Made by a program: the position numbers and the translations under genes. The notes beneath the pieces were generated by a model. The model worked only from the letters and a program-made list of their open reading frames with translations, did not search any database and was not told the DNA's origin. Source: Alphaproteobacteria bacterium (lineage in GTDB: Bacteria > Pseudomonadota > Alphaproteobacteria > Rhizobiales > Methyloligellaceae). Taken from it: 64,000 nucleotides of DNA. Every line of letters begins with the position of its first letter. The first letter of the stretch is position 1. The stretch is from positions 35,181 to 99,180 of the forward strand of contig VGDX01000013.1 in assembly GCA_016869535.1 (NCBI GenBank), written 5' to 3'. This document shows, piece after piece, positions 35,801 to 45,161 of this stretch.

Positions 35801-36854
35801 GGGCAGCGGCATCTTCGAGTTGCGGACGCTGCCTGGTCCAAGCGCGGTGATAACGCCGCAAATCATCACCGGCGCGCAGGATATCTGGTATCTCAGCGCC
35901 TCGACCTGGTTCGATCGCACCGCCGATCTTCGCGTGTTTCTCAATGGCGGGGCCGCGCCGGCCTACGACCCGAACTCTGGACTTGCCGAAGGAATGGCTG
36001 AAGGCCCGATCCCCTTCACGCCGGCCGTGTGGGTACGCGGCTCCGGCTCCTGGCTCGATCGCGACGGCCGCGAAACGGTCAACGCCTTCGGCCGCGCCTT
36101 TCGCTTTGATCTCGACCGCGACCTCGATGTCATCGATTTCCAGACGGGCCTCGATCTCGGCAAGCGCGATTTCCTCGCCACTGGCGACATTCTCGTCTTC
36201 GGCATGCTCGGCGGCTTCGTCGACGCCAACCTCGACTACAAGCAGCTCAATCGCGCTTTCGATTTCAGCGGCGGCCAGGTCGGCGGCTTCGCCACCTATC
36301 TCAATGGCGGCCTGTTCGTCGACACGCTGCTCAACGTGCATCTGCTCGAGCTTGAAACCGCCACGCTCGGCTTCCCGAACTCGCTCGACGCCACCACCGT
36401 GGGCCTCAGGACCGACAGCGGCTATCGTTTCGGCGGGTTCAGGGGCGGCCCCTTCATCGAGCCACTGGCCACGCTGCTCGTCACATGGGTCGACGTGGAA
36501 GGGTTCAGGTTTGGCCCCAACCGGGTGAGCTTCGGCGACGATGCCAATCTCAGAGGCCGGCTCGGACTGCGTGTCGGCACGAGCACGTCCATCTGGGGAA
36601 CGACCACTTTCGAGCCTTTCGTCATCGGCAGCCTGTGGGGCCATCTCGACGGCGACAGTCGAGCGACACTCGTCTCGAACGGAACCACCTTCCGCTTCGA
36701 GGACCAATATGACGAAGTCTGGGGCGAGGTCTCGGCGGGCGTGAATTTCTTCAATGTGAGGGCGGGCACGTCGGTGTTCGCCAAGCTCGACGTCATTTTT
36801 GGCGACGACGTGGACGGTCTGAGCGGCAAGGCCGGCATGCGCGTCTTCTGGTAG
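32837..36854 (+). pseudogene. Autotransporter (type Va) with frameshift in the signal peptide
   Basis: ATG 32837 (strong AAGGGGGGAG site) opens a long basic signal peptide reading SLLLSTALVST. Removing one C from the CCCC at 32973-32976 lets it continue LIIGGFFAPAAAVTCSGG into a ~1,000-residue passenger. Without that correction no start codon opens the passenger frame before the TTG at 33315. The passenger is a beta-helix of G-I-x-I-x-N repeats with a strict 32-residue period from 33477. The last ~275 residues (from about 36030) form the outer-membrane barrel, ending in the aromatic VFW. Corrected length is about 1,338 residues. Such proteins are displayed on the cell surface as adhesins. Either the gene is off (phase variation or decay) or the C run is a base-calling error. 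Confidence 0.85.
33477..34436 (+). repeat. Ten tandem 96-base (32-residue) units in the passenger
   Basis: Units begin at 33477, 33573, 33669, 33765, 33861, 33957, 34053, 34149, 34245 and 34341 with no length variation. The unit consensus is GIAITNEAAI followed by a GI turn and TTGYAIGxDSNA. The pair starting at 33957 and 34053 is nearly identical at DNA level, implying recent duplication or gene conversion. Confidence 0.9.
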
Positions 36855-36892
36855 TTCTCGCGCAGGAAACCAACTCGCGCTATTCTGCTCGC

Positions 36893-37261
36893 ATGGTCGA
36901 GCGGGTTCTTGCCACGGATGCGGCGCTGGCCTTGATAGACAAGCTCATCGCCAAGCATGGCGCGCTGATGTTCCATCAGTCCGGCGGGTGCTGTGACGGC
37001 TCGGCGCCGATGTGCTATCCACGCGAGGAATTCCACGTCGGCGGCAACGACGTGAAGCTCGGCGAGATCGGCGGCTGTCCGGTCTATATGGACGCCGATC
37101 AGTTCGATTACTGGAAACACACCCAGCTCATCATCGATGTGGTGCCGGGACGCGGCTCCGGCTTCTCGCTGGAAGCGCCGGAAGGCGTGCGATTCTTGAC
37201 GCGCAGCCGCGTGTTCAGCGACGAAGAAACCGCCACGCTCGCCTCAGCCACAGTCACTTGA
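36893..37261 (+). CDS. DUF779 family protein
   Basis: A 122-residue protein of the DUF779 family: conserved FHQSGGCCDGSAPMCYP (cysteine-rich, probably metal- or redox-active) and FLTRSRVFSDEE near the C-terminus. The family is almost always encoded beside an AldA/AcoD-type aldehyde dehydrogenase and is thought to support it, although its reaction is unknown. Here its partner is 4.3 kb upstream. The ribosome site is weak (CAGGAAACC, long spacing), perhaps because the original leader was replaced by the autotransporter gene, whose stop is 38 bases upstream. Confidence 0.88.
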   Translation: MVERVLATDAALALIDKLIAKHGALMFHQSGGCCDGSAPMCYPREEFHVGGNDVKLGEIGGCPVYMDADQFDYWKHTQLIIDVVPGRGSGFSLEAPEGVRFLTRSRVFSDEETATLASATVT

Positions 37262-37302
37262 TCTCGATCTTGCCCACCATGCCTTTTTCGGTATGGGTTA
37301 AG
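37254..37302 (-). pseudogene. Remnant of a cupredoxin C-terminus
   Basis: On the minus strand, directly after the stop codon of the secreted protein at 37303, the frame reads LTHTEKGMVGKIEIK then TGA. This matches the closing GH-x-E-x-GM-V-G-K-I-x-V segment of plastocyanin/pseudoazurin-type copper proteins. Nothing upstream continues the domain, so it appears to be the 3' scrap of a deleted gene, overlapping the end of DUF779. The match is only ~14 residues. Confidence 0.35.
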
Positions 37303-37839
37303 TTAGGGCTTGCGGGGCGGTTCAACGAAAGGGTTGGTCTCGATCGCCCTGTCGTTCTTGGTGACGCATTGCTCGAGCCGGTCGAGCGCCACCGTGCTCC
37401 TGTCGAGCGGCACGCGAATGGTGGCGCCGGCCGCGATGATATTCAGCGCGTTCGCAGCGCGCAGGCCGGCGTCGAATTTCTTATCAACCACACCGACCGA
37501 CACGGAATTCGATTCGGCCGCGACCTCGGTGTCCCAGCTTTGCGCGCCGAGAGCCATCTTCACCGGGTAATTCTTGCCGCGATCGAGCTTCCAGTTCGGC
37601 GATTCGAGAACAAGCGTCAGACCGTTGCCGTCGCGGACGAAAGTCACCACGACCTCGTCTGGCAATGTGCGGCTTATGGAGCAGCGATCGAATTTATCGC
37701 CCTTGAAGATCGCCTCGATCTCCCACGGCCCGATATTCTCCGACTTGCTTTCGGCGTTCGCCTGCTGCGCCAGCGTGGCCGATGGCAGAAGCAAAACAGC
37801 CGTTATGGCAAGCGCACTGATGCACGAATTATTTGGCAT
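37303..37839 (-). CDS. Secreted hypothetical protein (178 aa)
   Basis: From ATG 37839: a clear signal peptide (MPNNSCISALAITAVLLLPS then ATLAQ), then a mature beta-rich domain starting IGPWEIEAIFKGDKFDRCSI and ending RLEQCVTKN. The two cysteines probably form a disulfide. Length and pattern (W near the start, C-S-I, a Leu-x-Leu core, late Cys) resemble a group of alphaproteobacterial periplasmic proteins, loosely like IalB, but I cannot place it firmly. Longer in-frame starts upstream add no similarity and would overlap the antiporter gene. Confidence 0.7.
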   Translation of the reverse strand: MPNNSCISALAITAVLLLPSATLAQQANAESKSENIGPWEIEAIFKGDKFDRCSISRTLPDEVVVTFVRDGNGLTLVLESPNWKLDRGKNYPVKMALGAQSWDTEVAAESNSVSVGVVDKKFDAGLRAANALNIIAAGATIRVPLDRSTVALDRLEQCVTKNDRAIETNPFVEPPRKP

Positions 37840-37903
37840 GGGCGATCCCGTTCGGTTGGCGCCTATAAAACGCGCGCAACTAAAGGCGGGTTCCCTGTAA
37901 ACG

Positions 37904-39631
37904 TTATGACTTGGTTTCGTCGGCAGCCGGCTTCTTTTTATCCGCGCTGTCCGCGGCGAGCTGCTCAAGCATCGCCTTGGCAATCTCATGCTCGCCCACG
38001 ATGACAATGTCCGCGCCGTGCGTCAGGAGATGCTCGGTCTCGGCATCCGAATGGGAGCGGGCAATGATCGGCAGATGCGGATTGGACGCGCGTGCCTGCT
38101 GCACCACCTGTCCGCCTTCGAAGGCATCGGGGATGGCAACGAGCAGGCAGCGCGCCGCATTTAAGTTTGCCGCTGTCAACACGTCCGGCGCGGCGGCGTT
38201 GCCGCTGAAGGCTTCGATGCCTTGCTCCTTCAGGGCATGCACCACGTCGTCATTGTCCTCGATGACGAAAAACGGGATCTTTTGCTTGCTCAAATTATTG
38301 CTGACATGGCTGCCAACGCGCCCATGGCCGACCAGAACGACATGATCGGTGAGATGGGTGGGCCGGATGGGCTCGCGGGGAGGCTCTTCTTCTTCCTCCA
38401 CCACCGCTTCAGCCTGAGCTGCCGCCTCGGAAGCCTTTTCCCGTCTGACCAAGATGTGATCAAGCAAGCTGAACATGAATGGGTTCAGGATGATCGACAT
38501 GATGGCGCCGGCGAGGATGAGATCGCGCCCATCCTCGGGCAGCACCTTAAGTTCGACGCCGAGATTGGCCAGGATGAAGGAAAACTCGCCGATTTGCGCC
38601 AGCGACGCTGAGATGGTGAGCGCACTCGCTATCGAATAGCCGAACAGGCGCATGATGCCGTAAGCGGCGAGCGACTTGCCGACGATGATGATAAGCAGCG
38701 TGCCAAGCACGGCGATTGGCGCATGGACCAGAATCGCCGGATCGAACAGCATGCCGACTGAAACGAAGAACAGCACGGCGAAGGCATCGCGCAGCGGCAG
38801 CGTCTCCTGAGCCGCCTGTTGGCTCAACGCCGACTCGCTCAAGATCATGCCGGCGAAGAAGGCACCGAGAGCGAAGGACACGCCGAACAGCTCGGCGGCG
38901 CCGTAAGCCGCGCCGAGCGCAATAGCGAACACCGAGAGGCGGAACAGCTCGCGGCTGCCGGTATGCGCCATGTAATGCAGGACCCAAGGGATGACCCGCT
39001 TGCCCACGATCAGCATGACGGCAACGAAGCCGGCGAATTTGGCCAAGGTCCAGCCGAGCGTGGCGGCAACCGCGGTGACATTCAGGCGCGCCATGTCCTC
39101 ACCGGCGAAGGCGGCAACGAAACCCGGCAGGAGGACGAGGGTCATCACCATGACGATGTCCTCGACGATGAGCCAGCCGACGGCGATGCGGCCGCGCTCG
39201 GTCTCGATCAGCCGGCGTTCCTGCATGGCGCGCAGCAGGACAACGGTGCTGGCAACCGATAGCGCCAGCCCAAAGACAAAGCCGCCGGCCAGATCCCAGC
39301 CCATCCAAAAAGCGAGCCCCATGCCAAGGAGCGTGGCGCAGGCGATTTGAACGATGGCGCCCGGGAGCGCGATGGCTCTGACCGAGAGCAGGTCCTCGAG
39401 GGAGAAATGAAGGCCGACGCCGAACATCAGCAGGATGACGCCGAGTTCGGCGAGCTGAATGGCGAGATCCTGGTCGGCGACGAAACCCGGGGTAAAGGGA
39501 CCGATGACGATGCCTGCGATCAGATAGCCCACCAGTGGCGGCAATCTGAAGCGGTTGGCTATCGCGCCGAATACCCAGGCGAGCCCGAGCGCGATAACGA
39601 GGGTCGAGATCAGCGGAACGTCATGCGGCAT
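37904..39631 (-). CDS. CPA2-family K+/H+ antiporter (YbaL/KefB type)
   Basis: Monovalent cation:proton antiporter of 575 residues. Residues 1-390 form the 12-13-helix Na+/H+ exchanger domain (PLVGYLIAGIVIGPFTPGF, LFGVGLHFSLEDL-type segments). A charged linker rich in Glu follows (AEAVVEEEEEPPREP). The C-terminal TrkA-N domain has VVLVGHGRVGSHV, a Rossmann nucleotide site. Such proteins export K+ in exchange for protons, sometimes gated by glutathione adducts or nucleotides. The domain order matches YbaL. Confidence 0.9.
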   Translation of the reverse strand: MPHDVPLISTLVIALGLAWVFGAIANRFRLPPLVGYLIAGIVIGPFTPGFVADQDLAIQLAELGVILLMFGVGLHFSLEDLLSVRAIALPGAIVQIACATLLGMGLAFWMGWDLAGGFVFGLALSVASTVVLLRAMQERRLIETERGRIAVGWLIVEDIVMVMTLVLLPGFVAAFAGEDMARLNVTAVAATLGWTLAKFAGFVAVMLIVGKRVIPWVLHYMAHTGSRELFRLSVFAIALGAAYGAAELFGVSFALGAFFAGMILSESALSQQAAQETLPLRDAFAVLFFVSVGMLFDPAILVHAPIAVLGTLLIIIVGKSLAAYGIMRLFGYSIASALTISASLAQIGEFSFILANLGVELKVLPEDGRDLILAGAIMSIILNPFMFSLLDHILVRREKASEAAAQAEAVVEEEEEPPREPIRPTHLTDHVVLVGHGRVGSHVSNNLSKQKIPFFVIEDNDDVVHALKEQGIEAFSGNAAAPDVLTAANLNAARCLLVAIPDAFEGGQVVQQARASNPHLPIIARSHSDAETEHLLTHGADIVIVGEHEIAKAMLEQLAADSADKKKPAADETKS

Positions 39632-39843
39632 GGCCTCGGCTAGTCTCCCCCCTCATTGGCCGCCAGCGTGACCCATCTGGGCGACGTCGACTAGAGCCCT
39701 GTCGATTTCAGCTTGGCGCGTGGCGCGTGTCCCAGCTTACCTACAGTCTCGGACCGCGCCTTGGCAATCTTGTGTCGCCTTGCCACCGGAACTTGCTTCG
39801 ATAACCGGACGTTTCGCCGTCGGGCGCGATAAGGAGTTCGCCT

Positions 39844-40029
39844 ATGGCACGCAAATATTCCAAGTCGGCGTCGAAGGATGTCGAGCGCGCGATGCGCAAG
39901 CGCAAACGCGGCACGCTTAAGAGCGGAGGCAGCGGCAAGACGGTCAAGAGCCGCAAACAGGCCATCGCCATCGGCCTGTCAGAAGCCCGCAAGAAGGGCA
40001 AGAAAGTGCCGAAGAAGAAGGCCGGCTAG
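39844..40029 (+). CDS. DUF6496 small basic protein (61 aa)
   Basis: Sixty-one residues, very rich in Lys, Arg and Ser (MARKYSKSASKDVERAMRKR ... KKGKKVPKKKAG), matching the DUF6496 pattern. A perfect AAGGAG is 9 bases before the ATG. It is probably DNA- or RNA-binding, but no role is established. Its stop overlaps that of the convergent soxG-type gene by four bases. A second basic miniprotein with different sequence lies at 26206. Confidence 0.8.
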   Translation: MARKYSKSASKDVERAMRKRKRGTLKSGGSGKTVKSRKQAIAIGLSEARKKGKKVPKKKAG

Positions 40030-40634
40030 CCCGGTTTGACCTCGTAGCCGAACTCGGCGGCCGATGCGGCAAGCCAGCGCCAGAAACTGCCGGAAAGGCT
40101 GCGGAAGATGGCAAGCTCGTAAGCCGGCGTATCATCGGCCTGCCAAAGCTGAACCCCCATCAGCGATATCGTGCTGGTGGCCGCGCCGTTCGACGGAAAG
40201 ACGCGCGGATCGAGGTCAATGGGCAGGCCTTTGGCCAGGACGTCGCGCGCCCGCGGCCCGCTGATCCTGATGACGGTCCTGCCGCCGCTCTGATCTGCAA
40301 CCGAGGCTAGACCTTGCAGGCGCCCGGCAAGTTCACGGGCAAGTTCCTCATTTGCGTATTTTTCCGACACCGCGAGCCACTGCCCCGGGCCGGTGCCGAT
40401 GAAGAGGATGTCGCGTCCACTAGCGACGATCGACCGTTCCGGAAGCTCGACCCCATAGGCTTTGCGCGCGGCAGCTTTGAGTGCTTCGCTCTTTCCCTTA
40501 CAGGCGGCGACCGTGGCAATGCCAAGACCGGTGCGCTCGGCGATCGTCACGCCCAGCTCGCCGACTTTTGCGCCGTAGCTTCCGGGTACGGTAAGGCCGG
40601 CAAGACCCGAGACGGAGGCTAAGGGTCTAGACAC
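40026..40634 (-). CDS. soxG: Sarcosine oxidase gamma subunit (or MgdD)
   Basis: About 202 residues from GTG 40634, which overlaps the soxA stop codon and has AAGGAG upstream. The fold is that of the GcvT-related gamma subunit: a central GPGQWLAVSE block and SGPRARDVLAKGLPIDLDPRVF, which resembles the folate-binding subunit's homologous region. Gamma stabilises the heterotetramer and has no known active site. It is last in soxB-soxD-soxA-soxG. By context it may instead be the D subunit of N-methylglutamate dehydrogenase. Confidence 0.85.
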   Translation of the reverse strand: MSRPLASVSGLAGLTVPGSYGAKVGELGVTIAERTGLGIATVAACKGKSEALKAAARKAYGVELPERSIVASGRDILFIGTGPGQWLAVSEKYANEELARELAGRLQGLASVADQSGGRTVIRISGPRARDVLAKGLPIDLDPRVFPSNGAATSTISLMGVQLWQADDTPAYELAIFRSLSGSFWRWLAASAAEFGYEVKPG

Positions 40635-43602
40635 GGAGGCGCTCTCCTTCCGGATCGACGAAACAGGGCGGGACGACTTCGGCCAGTACCTCCTCGCCGC
40701 GCAACGGATCGACGGCGCGGACCACTTCGCCGTGGCGCTCGGGCCCACGCGCCAGCATGCCAAGCGCGAGCCAATGACCGAGCGAGGGCGAATAGGCGAT
40801 CGATGTGACATAGCCCTGATCGTTTTTGGCGGTGGCCTCCGCGTCTTTCGGCACGAGATGGGCCCCGGCCCTGATCCGCGCCTCACGGTCCAGAGGGCGT
40901 AATCCGACGAATTTCTCGCGGTTGGCATCGGCCAGAACCGGCCTTGCCGCCATGAACCTGCCAATGAAGTCCTTCTTGGCCGACAGTAGCTTGCCGAAAC
41001 CGAGATCGTGCGCCGTGGTCTGACCGTTCAACTCGCCGCCCGCGGGATGTCCCTTCTCGATGCGCAGCACGCCGAGCGCCTCGGTGCCATAAGGCTGGAT
41101 GCCGAATGCCGCGCCTTCCATCATGATCGCGCGGATCAGCGCGTCGCCATAGCGGGCCGGCACACCGATCTCGTAAGCGAGCTCGCCAGAGAAAGAGAGG
41201 CGGTAAAGCCGCGCCGGCACCCCGCCGCACACGTTGATTTCCCCGCAAGCAAGATACGGGAAAGCCTCGTTGGAGATGTCGTGTCCAGGGTCGACGAGAC
41301 GTTGCAGCACATCGCGCGCGCGCGGACCGGCGACGGCGTATTGTGCCCATTGCTCGGTGACCGAGACGAGCTGCACGTCTAACTCGGGCCACAGCACCTG
41401 CTGGCAGAATTCGAGATGCTGCATGACCTTGACCGCGTTCGCGGTGGTCGTGGTCATGAAATAGCGGTCCTCGGCGAGGCGGGCCGTGGTGCCGTCGTCC
41501 ATGACAAAACCGTCCTCGCGCAGCATCAATCCGTAGCGCGCTTTGCCCACGGGCAGCGTCGAGAAAGTATTGGCATAGACGCGATCGAGAAAGACGCCGG
41601 CATCGGTGCCCTGCACTTCGATCTTGCCGAGGGTCGAGACGTCGCACACACCGACTTGGGTGCGCACATTCGCCACTTCGCGGTTGACTGAATCCTGCGG
41701 GCTTTCCCCTGCCCGCGGATAATAGAGCGCGCGGAGCCACGGCCCCGTCTCCACGAACACCGCGCCCTGCTCCTCGGCCCATTTGTGCGATGGCGCGAGC
41801 CGGGCGGGGCGAAAGTCGGGGCCGCGATGGTGCCCGGCTAGCGCACTGATCGCTACCGGCGTGAAGGGCGGACGGAAGGTGGTGGTGCCGACCGCGCCGA
41901 CATAGCGGCCGGTGACATTGGCCAGCACCGCCGCGCCGTTGAGATTACCGGTCTTGCCCTGGTCGGTCGCCATGCCGAGCGTGGTGTAGCGCTTGAGATG
42001 CTCCGGCACGCGAAAACCTTCGCGTGCAGCAAGCTTGATGTCTGAGATCGTCACATCGTTCTGGAAATCGACGAACGCTTTGCCGCGGCTCGTTTCCACC
42101 TGCCACACCGGGCTCGCCTCAGTGCTTTCATCGGCGGCCTTGGGAGCTTTGTGGCGTTTCGGCTTGAAGCCGCAGGCCTTGGCGGCTTCGGTGCCGGCGA
42201 GACGGCCCGACGCCAAGCATGCAGCGAGCCCGAATTGACCGGCGGAAGCGCCGGCGACGCTCATGCCCGGCGGCAGGGCGCCTGGGACGAGCGCTGAAAG
42301 ATCGGCATTCCACACCGGCTTGCCGTTGAGATGGGTGGTGAGGTGCAGGGTCGGATTCCAGCCGCCGGACATGGCGAGCAGGTCGCAATCGATGCGATGC
42401 ACCTCGCCGTTTGGCGCAGCGATGTCGACGGATTTGACCGCCTGACGTCCGCGCACGCGCTGAACAACCGAGTTGGCGAAGTACGGCGCTTTCGCTTTCG
42501 CGGCGATCTCCTTCGCCTTGACGGAAGGCATGGCGCGCGCATCGACCATCGCCACAACCTCCACGCCGTGATCGGCGAGATCGACGGCGGTCTGGAAGGC
42601 GTCGTCATTATCGGTGAAAACCACGGCGCGCCGCCCGGGCGTCACGCCGTAGCGATTGACATATGTACGCACCGCACCGGCAAGCATGATGCCGGGACGG
42701 TCGTTGTCGCCGAAGACGATCGGGCGTTCGATGGCGCCGGCCGCGACCACCGCCTGCCTGGCGACGATCTTCCACAGGCGTTGACGCGGCTCGTGCGCGG
42801 GCGGCAGCTTCACATGATCGTTGACGCGCTCGATCGCGGCATAGGTGCCGCCGTCATAGACGCCGAACACGGTCGTGCGTCTCAAGATGCGGCAATCGAG
42901 ACTTGCAAGTTCTTCTTCCGCCGCCCTTACCCAGTCGAGCGCCGGCTTGCCGTCGATCTCGTAGCGCTCGGCGAGCAGCCGTCCGCCGAGACGGAAATCT
43001 TCCTCGGCAAGGATCACCCGTGCGCCGGCGCGGGCGGCTTCGAGCGCGGTGGCAAGGCCCGCGGGACCGGAGCCGATCACCAGCACATCGCAGAAGGCGT
43101 GCGCCTTGTCGTAATGATCGGGGTCCGGCGCAGAAGCGGCGCGACCAAGCCCCGCGGCGCGGCGGATGGCCGGCTCGTAGACCTTCTCCCAGAAGGAGGC
43201 CGGCCACATGAAGGTCTTGTAGTAGAAACCCGCGCCGAAGATCGGCGCGAACAGCTGGTTCACCGCCATCACGTCGAATTTCAGCGACGGCCAACGGTTC
43301 TGGCTTGCCGCCTCGAGTCCGTCGTAAAGCTCGATGGTGGTGGCGCGCGTATTCGGCTCGCGCCGCGCGCCGGTGCGAAGCTCCACCAGCGCATTCGGCT
43401 CCTCTGAGCCGGCGGTGAGGATGCCGCGCGGCCGGTGATATTTGAACGAGCGGCCGACCAGCTTCTTGCCATTGGCGAGCAGCGCCGAGGCCAGTGTGTC
43501 GCCTTGATAGCCGGTCAGCGTCTCACCGTCGAAGCTGAAGCGGACGGTCTTCGCTCGGTCGATCAGGCCGCCATCGCGGAGCCGGTTCGATTGGGAGGTC
43601 AT
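40627..43602 (-). CDS. soxA: Sarcosine oxidase alpha subunit (or MgdC)
   Basis: A 991-residue multidomain subunit: N-terminal 2Fe-2S_4-like fold (residues ~15-100, FDGETLTGYQGDTLASALLA), a dinucleotide-binding domain with VLVIGSGPAGLATALEAARAG near residue 154, a second Rossmann part, and a C-terminal GcvT-like aminomethyltransferase domain (from ~600) that takes one-carbon units to tetrahydrofolate. It oxidises N-methyl groups together with SoxB. The neighbouring glxBCD-glnT suggests the true substrate may be N-methylglutamate, since MgdABCD is homologous and has the same gene order. Its ATG overlaps the soxD stop. Confidence 0.9.
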   Translation of the reverse strand: MTSQSNRLRDGGLIDRAKTVRFSFDGETLTGYQGDTLASALLANGKKLVGRSFKYHRPRGILTAGSEEPNALVELRTGARREPNTRATTIELYDGLEAASQNRWPSLKFDVMAVNQLFAPIFGAGFYYKTFMWPASFWEKVYEPAIRRAAGLGRAASAPDPDHYDKAHAFCDVLVIGSGPAGLATALEAARAGARVILAEEDFRLGGRLLAERYEIDGKPALDWVRAAEEELASLDCRILRRTTVFGVYDGGTYAAIERVNDHVKLPPAHEPRQRLWKIVARQAVVAAGAIERPIVFGDNDRPGIMLAGAVRTYVNRYGVTPGRRAVVFTDNDDAFQTAVDLADHGVEVVAMVDARAMPSVKAKEIAAKAKAPYFANSVVQRVRGRQAVKSVDIAAPNGEVHRIDCDLLAMSGGWNPTLHLTTHLNGKPVWNADLSALVPGALPPGMSVAGASAGQFGLAACLASGRLAGTEAAKACGFKPKRHKAPKAADESTEASPVWQVETSRGKAFVDFQNDVTISDIKLAAREGFRVPEHLKRYTTLGMATDQGKTGNLNGAAVLANVTGRYVGAVGTTTFRPPFTPVAISALAGHHRGPDFRPARLAPSHKWAEEQGAVFVETGPWLRALYYPRAGESPQDSVNREVANVRTQVGVCDVSTLGKIEVQGTDAGVFLDRVYANTFSTLPVGKARYGLMLREDGFVMDDGTTARLAEDRYFMTTTTANAVKVMQHLEFCQQVLWPELDVQLVSVTEQWAQYAVAGPRARDVLQRLVDPGHDISNEAFPYLACGEINVCGGVPARLYRLSFSGELAYEIGVPARYGDALIRAIMMEGAAFGIQPYGTEALGVLRIEKGHPAGGELNGQTTAHDLGFGKLLSAKKDFIGRFMAARPVLADANREKFVGLRPLDREARIRAGAHLVPKDAEATAKNDQGYVTSIAYSPSLGHWLALGMLARGPERHGEVVRAVDPLRGEEVLAEVVPPCFVDPEGERLRV

Positions 43603-43868
43603 GTGCCCTCCCTTTTATCGGCGAACTCGACCGCGACGATCTCATGCGTGCGCGTGTCGCGCGTTACCGTGAGCCAGGCATGGCAGCCGGCGCCGTGATA
43701 CCAATGCTCACGATGCAGACCGGCCGGGTTGTGGCGGAAATAGACGTAATCGGTCCAGGCCTCCGCCGCGTCAGATTCAAGACTCCTTGGCCGCTTGACA
43801 GTGGCGTCGCCGCGATAGGTGAACTCTTCCAGAGCGCGCTCACCGCAATAGGGACATTTGATGCGCAT
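43599..43868 (-). CDS. soxD: Sarcosine oxidase delta subunit (or MgdB)
   Basis: An 89-residue zinc protein. The zinc ligands C5 and C8 (KCPYCGER) and the H58-x3-C62 pair in WYHGAGC are in place. The delta subunit holds the tetramer together. It lies 9 bases after soxB and overlaps soxA by four bases. The length is at the short end for the family but complete. Confidence 0.92.
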   Translation of the reverse strand: MRIKCPYCGERALEEFTYRGDATVKRPRSLESDAAEAWTDYVYFRHNPAGLHREHWYHGAGCHAWLTVTRDTRTHEIVAVEFADKREGT

Positions 43869-43877
43869 GACCCGGCC

Positions 43878-45128
43878 TCAGTGCAGATTGGGCTGCGCGC
43901 CCATGCCCTTTTCGTCAATCACCGCGCCGTGCGCAAAGCGGTCGAGGCGATAGGCGGCGGCATAAGGATGCGGCTCGTCGCGAGCGAGGAGATGGGCGAA
44001 GCACCAACCGGCGGCGGGGGTGGCCTTGAAGCCGCCATAGCACCAGCCGCCGTTGAAATAGAGGCCCTCAACCGGCGTCTTATCGATGATCGGCGAGCCG
44101 TCCATGGTCATGTCGAGCAACCCGCCCCAGGAGCGCACGATGCGTAAGCGCCCGATCACCGGCATCAGCGCCATGCCGCCTTCGGCGACATCCTCGATCA
44201 CCGGCATGTTGCCGCGCTGGGCATAGGAATTGTAGCCTTCGATATCACCGCCGAACACGAGACCGCCTTTGTCGGACTGACTCACATAGAAATGACCGGC
44301 GCCGAAGGTCATCACCACGTCGATCAGCGGCTTGATGCTCTCGGTGACGAAGGCCTGCACCGAGTGGCTCTCGATGGGGAGCCGTAGGCCGGCCAAGGCC
44401 CCGACCCGCGATGAGCTCCCCGCCACCGACAGCGCCACCTTGTTCGCGCCGACGAAACCTTTAGCCGTCTCGACACCGAGCACACGGCCATTCTCGATGC
44501 GGATGCCGGTCACTTCGCAATTCTGGATGATGTCAACGCCTCGGCGGTCGGCGGCGCGGGCATAGCCCCAGGCCACAGCATCGTGACGCACCGTGCCGCC
44601 GCGCGCCTGGAACAACCCGCCGCGCACCGGGAAGCGCGCATTGTCGAAATCGACGAAGGGCACGAGCTTGCGCACCCCATCGCGGTCGAGAAGCTCGGCA
44701 TCGACGCCGTGCAGGCGCATGGCGTTGCCGCGCCGCGCATAGGCATCGCGCTGCGGGTCGGAATGGAACACGTTCAGCACGCCGCGCTGGCTAACCATGG
44801 CGTTGTAGTTGAGGTCCTGCTCCAGCCCCTCCCACAATTTCATCGACCATTCGTAGAAGGGCAGATTGCCGGGCAGCAGATAGTTGGAGCGCACGATGGT
44901 GGTGTTGCGCCCGACATTGCCGGAGCCGAGATAGGACTTTTCCAGCACCGCGACATTGGTGATGCCGTGCTCCTTGGCGAGGTAGTGCGCGGTGGCAAGT
45001 CCATGCCCGCCGCCACCAACAATCACCACGTCATAGGCAGGCTTCGGCTCGGGCTCGCGCCAGACCGGCTGCCAGTTGCAATTGCCGGTGACGGCATTGG
45101 CGAGGAGGCTGGCGAGCGAGTAGCGCAT
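43878..45128 (-). CDS. soxB: Sarcosine oxidase beta subunit (or MgdA)
   Basis: FAD flavoprotein of 416 residues from ATG 45128 (MRYSLASLLANAVTG, the usual family start; ATG 45158 adds ten non-family residues). The FAD motif VVIVGGGGHGLATAHYLAKEHG begins near residue 33, followed by NVGRNTTIVRSNYL. This subunit carries the covalent and substrate-oxidising flavin in the family. It is first in the soxBDAG operon and divergent from glxA, with a 69-base shared control region. Whether it oxidises sarcosine or N-methylglutamate cannot be settled by motif. The lack of glyA/purU nearby and the presence of glxBCD-glnT favour the latter. Confidence 0.9.
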   Translation of the reverse strand: MRYSLASLLANAVTGNCNWQPVWREPEPKPAYDVVIVGGGGHGLATAHYLAKEHGITNVAVLEKSYLGSGNVGRNTTIVRSNYLLPGNLPFYEWSMKLWEGLEQDLNYNAMVSQRGVLNVFHSDPQRDAYARRGNAMRLHGVDAELLDRDGVRKLVPFVDFDNARFPVRGGLFQARGGTVRHDAVAWGYARAADRRGVDIIQNCEVTGIRIENGRVLGVETAKGFVGANKVALSVAGSSSRVGALAGLRLPIESHSVQAFVTESIKPLIDVVMTFGAGHFYVSQSDKGGLVFGGDIEGYNSYAQRGNMPVIEDVAEGGMALMPVIGRLRIVRSWGGLLDMTMDGSPIIDKTPVEGLYFNGGWCYGGFKATPAAGWCFAHLLARDEPHPYAAAYRLDRFAHGAVIDEKGMGAQPNLH

Positions 45129-45161
45129 AGAGGCAATTCTGCGCTCATATGGATTCATTAG

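Noticed and set aside
37303..38007. Extended start of the secreted protein at 38007
   Set aside because: The first 56 residues are Arg/Ser-rich, overlap the antiporter gene and hide the obvious signal peptide beginning at ATG 37839.
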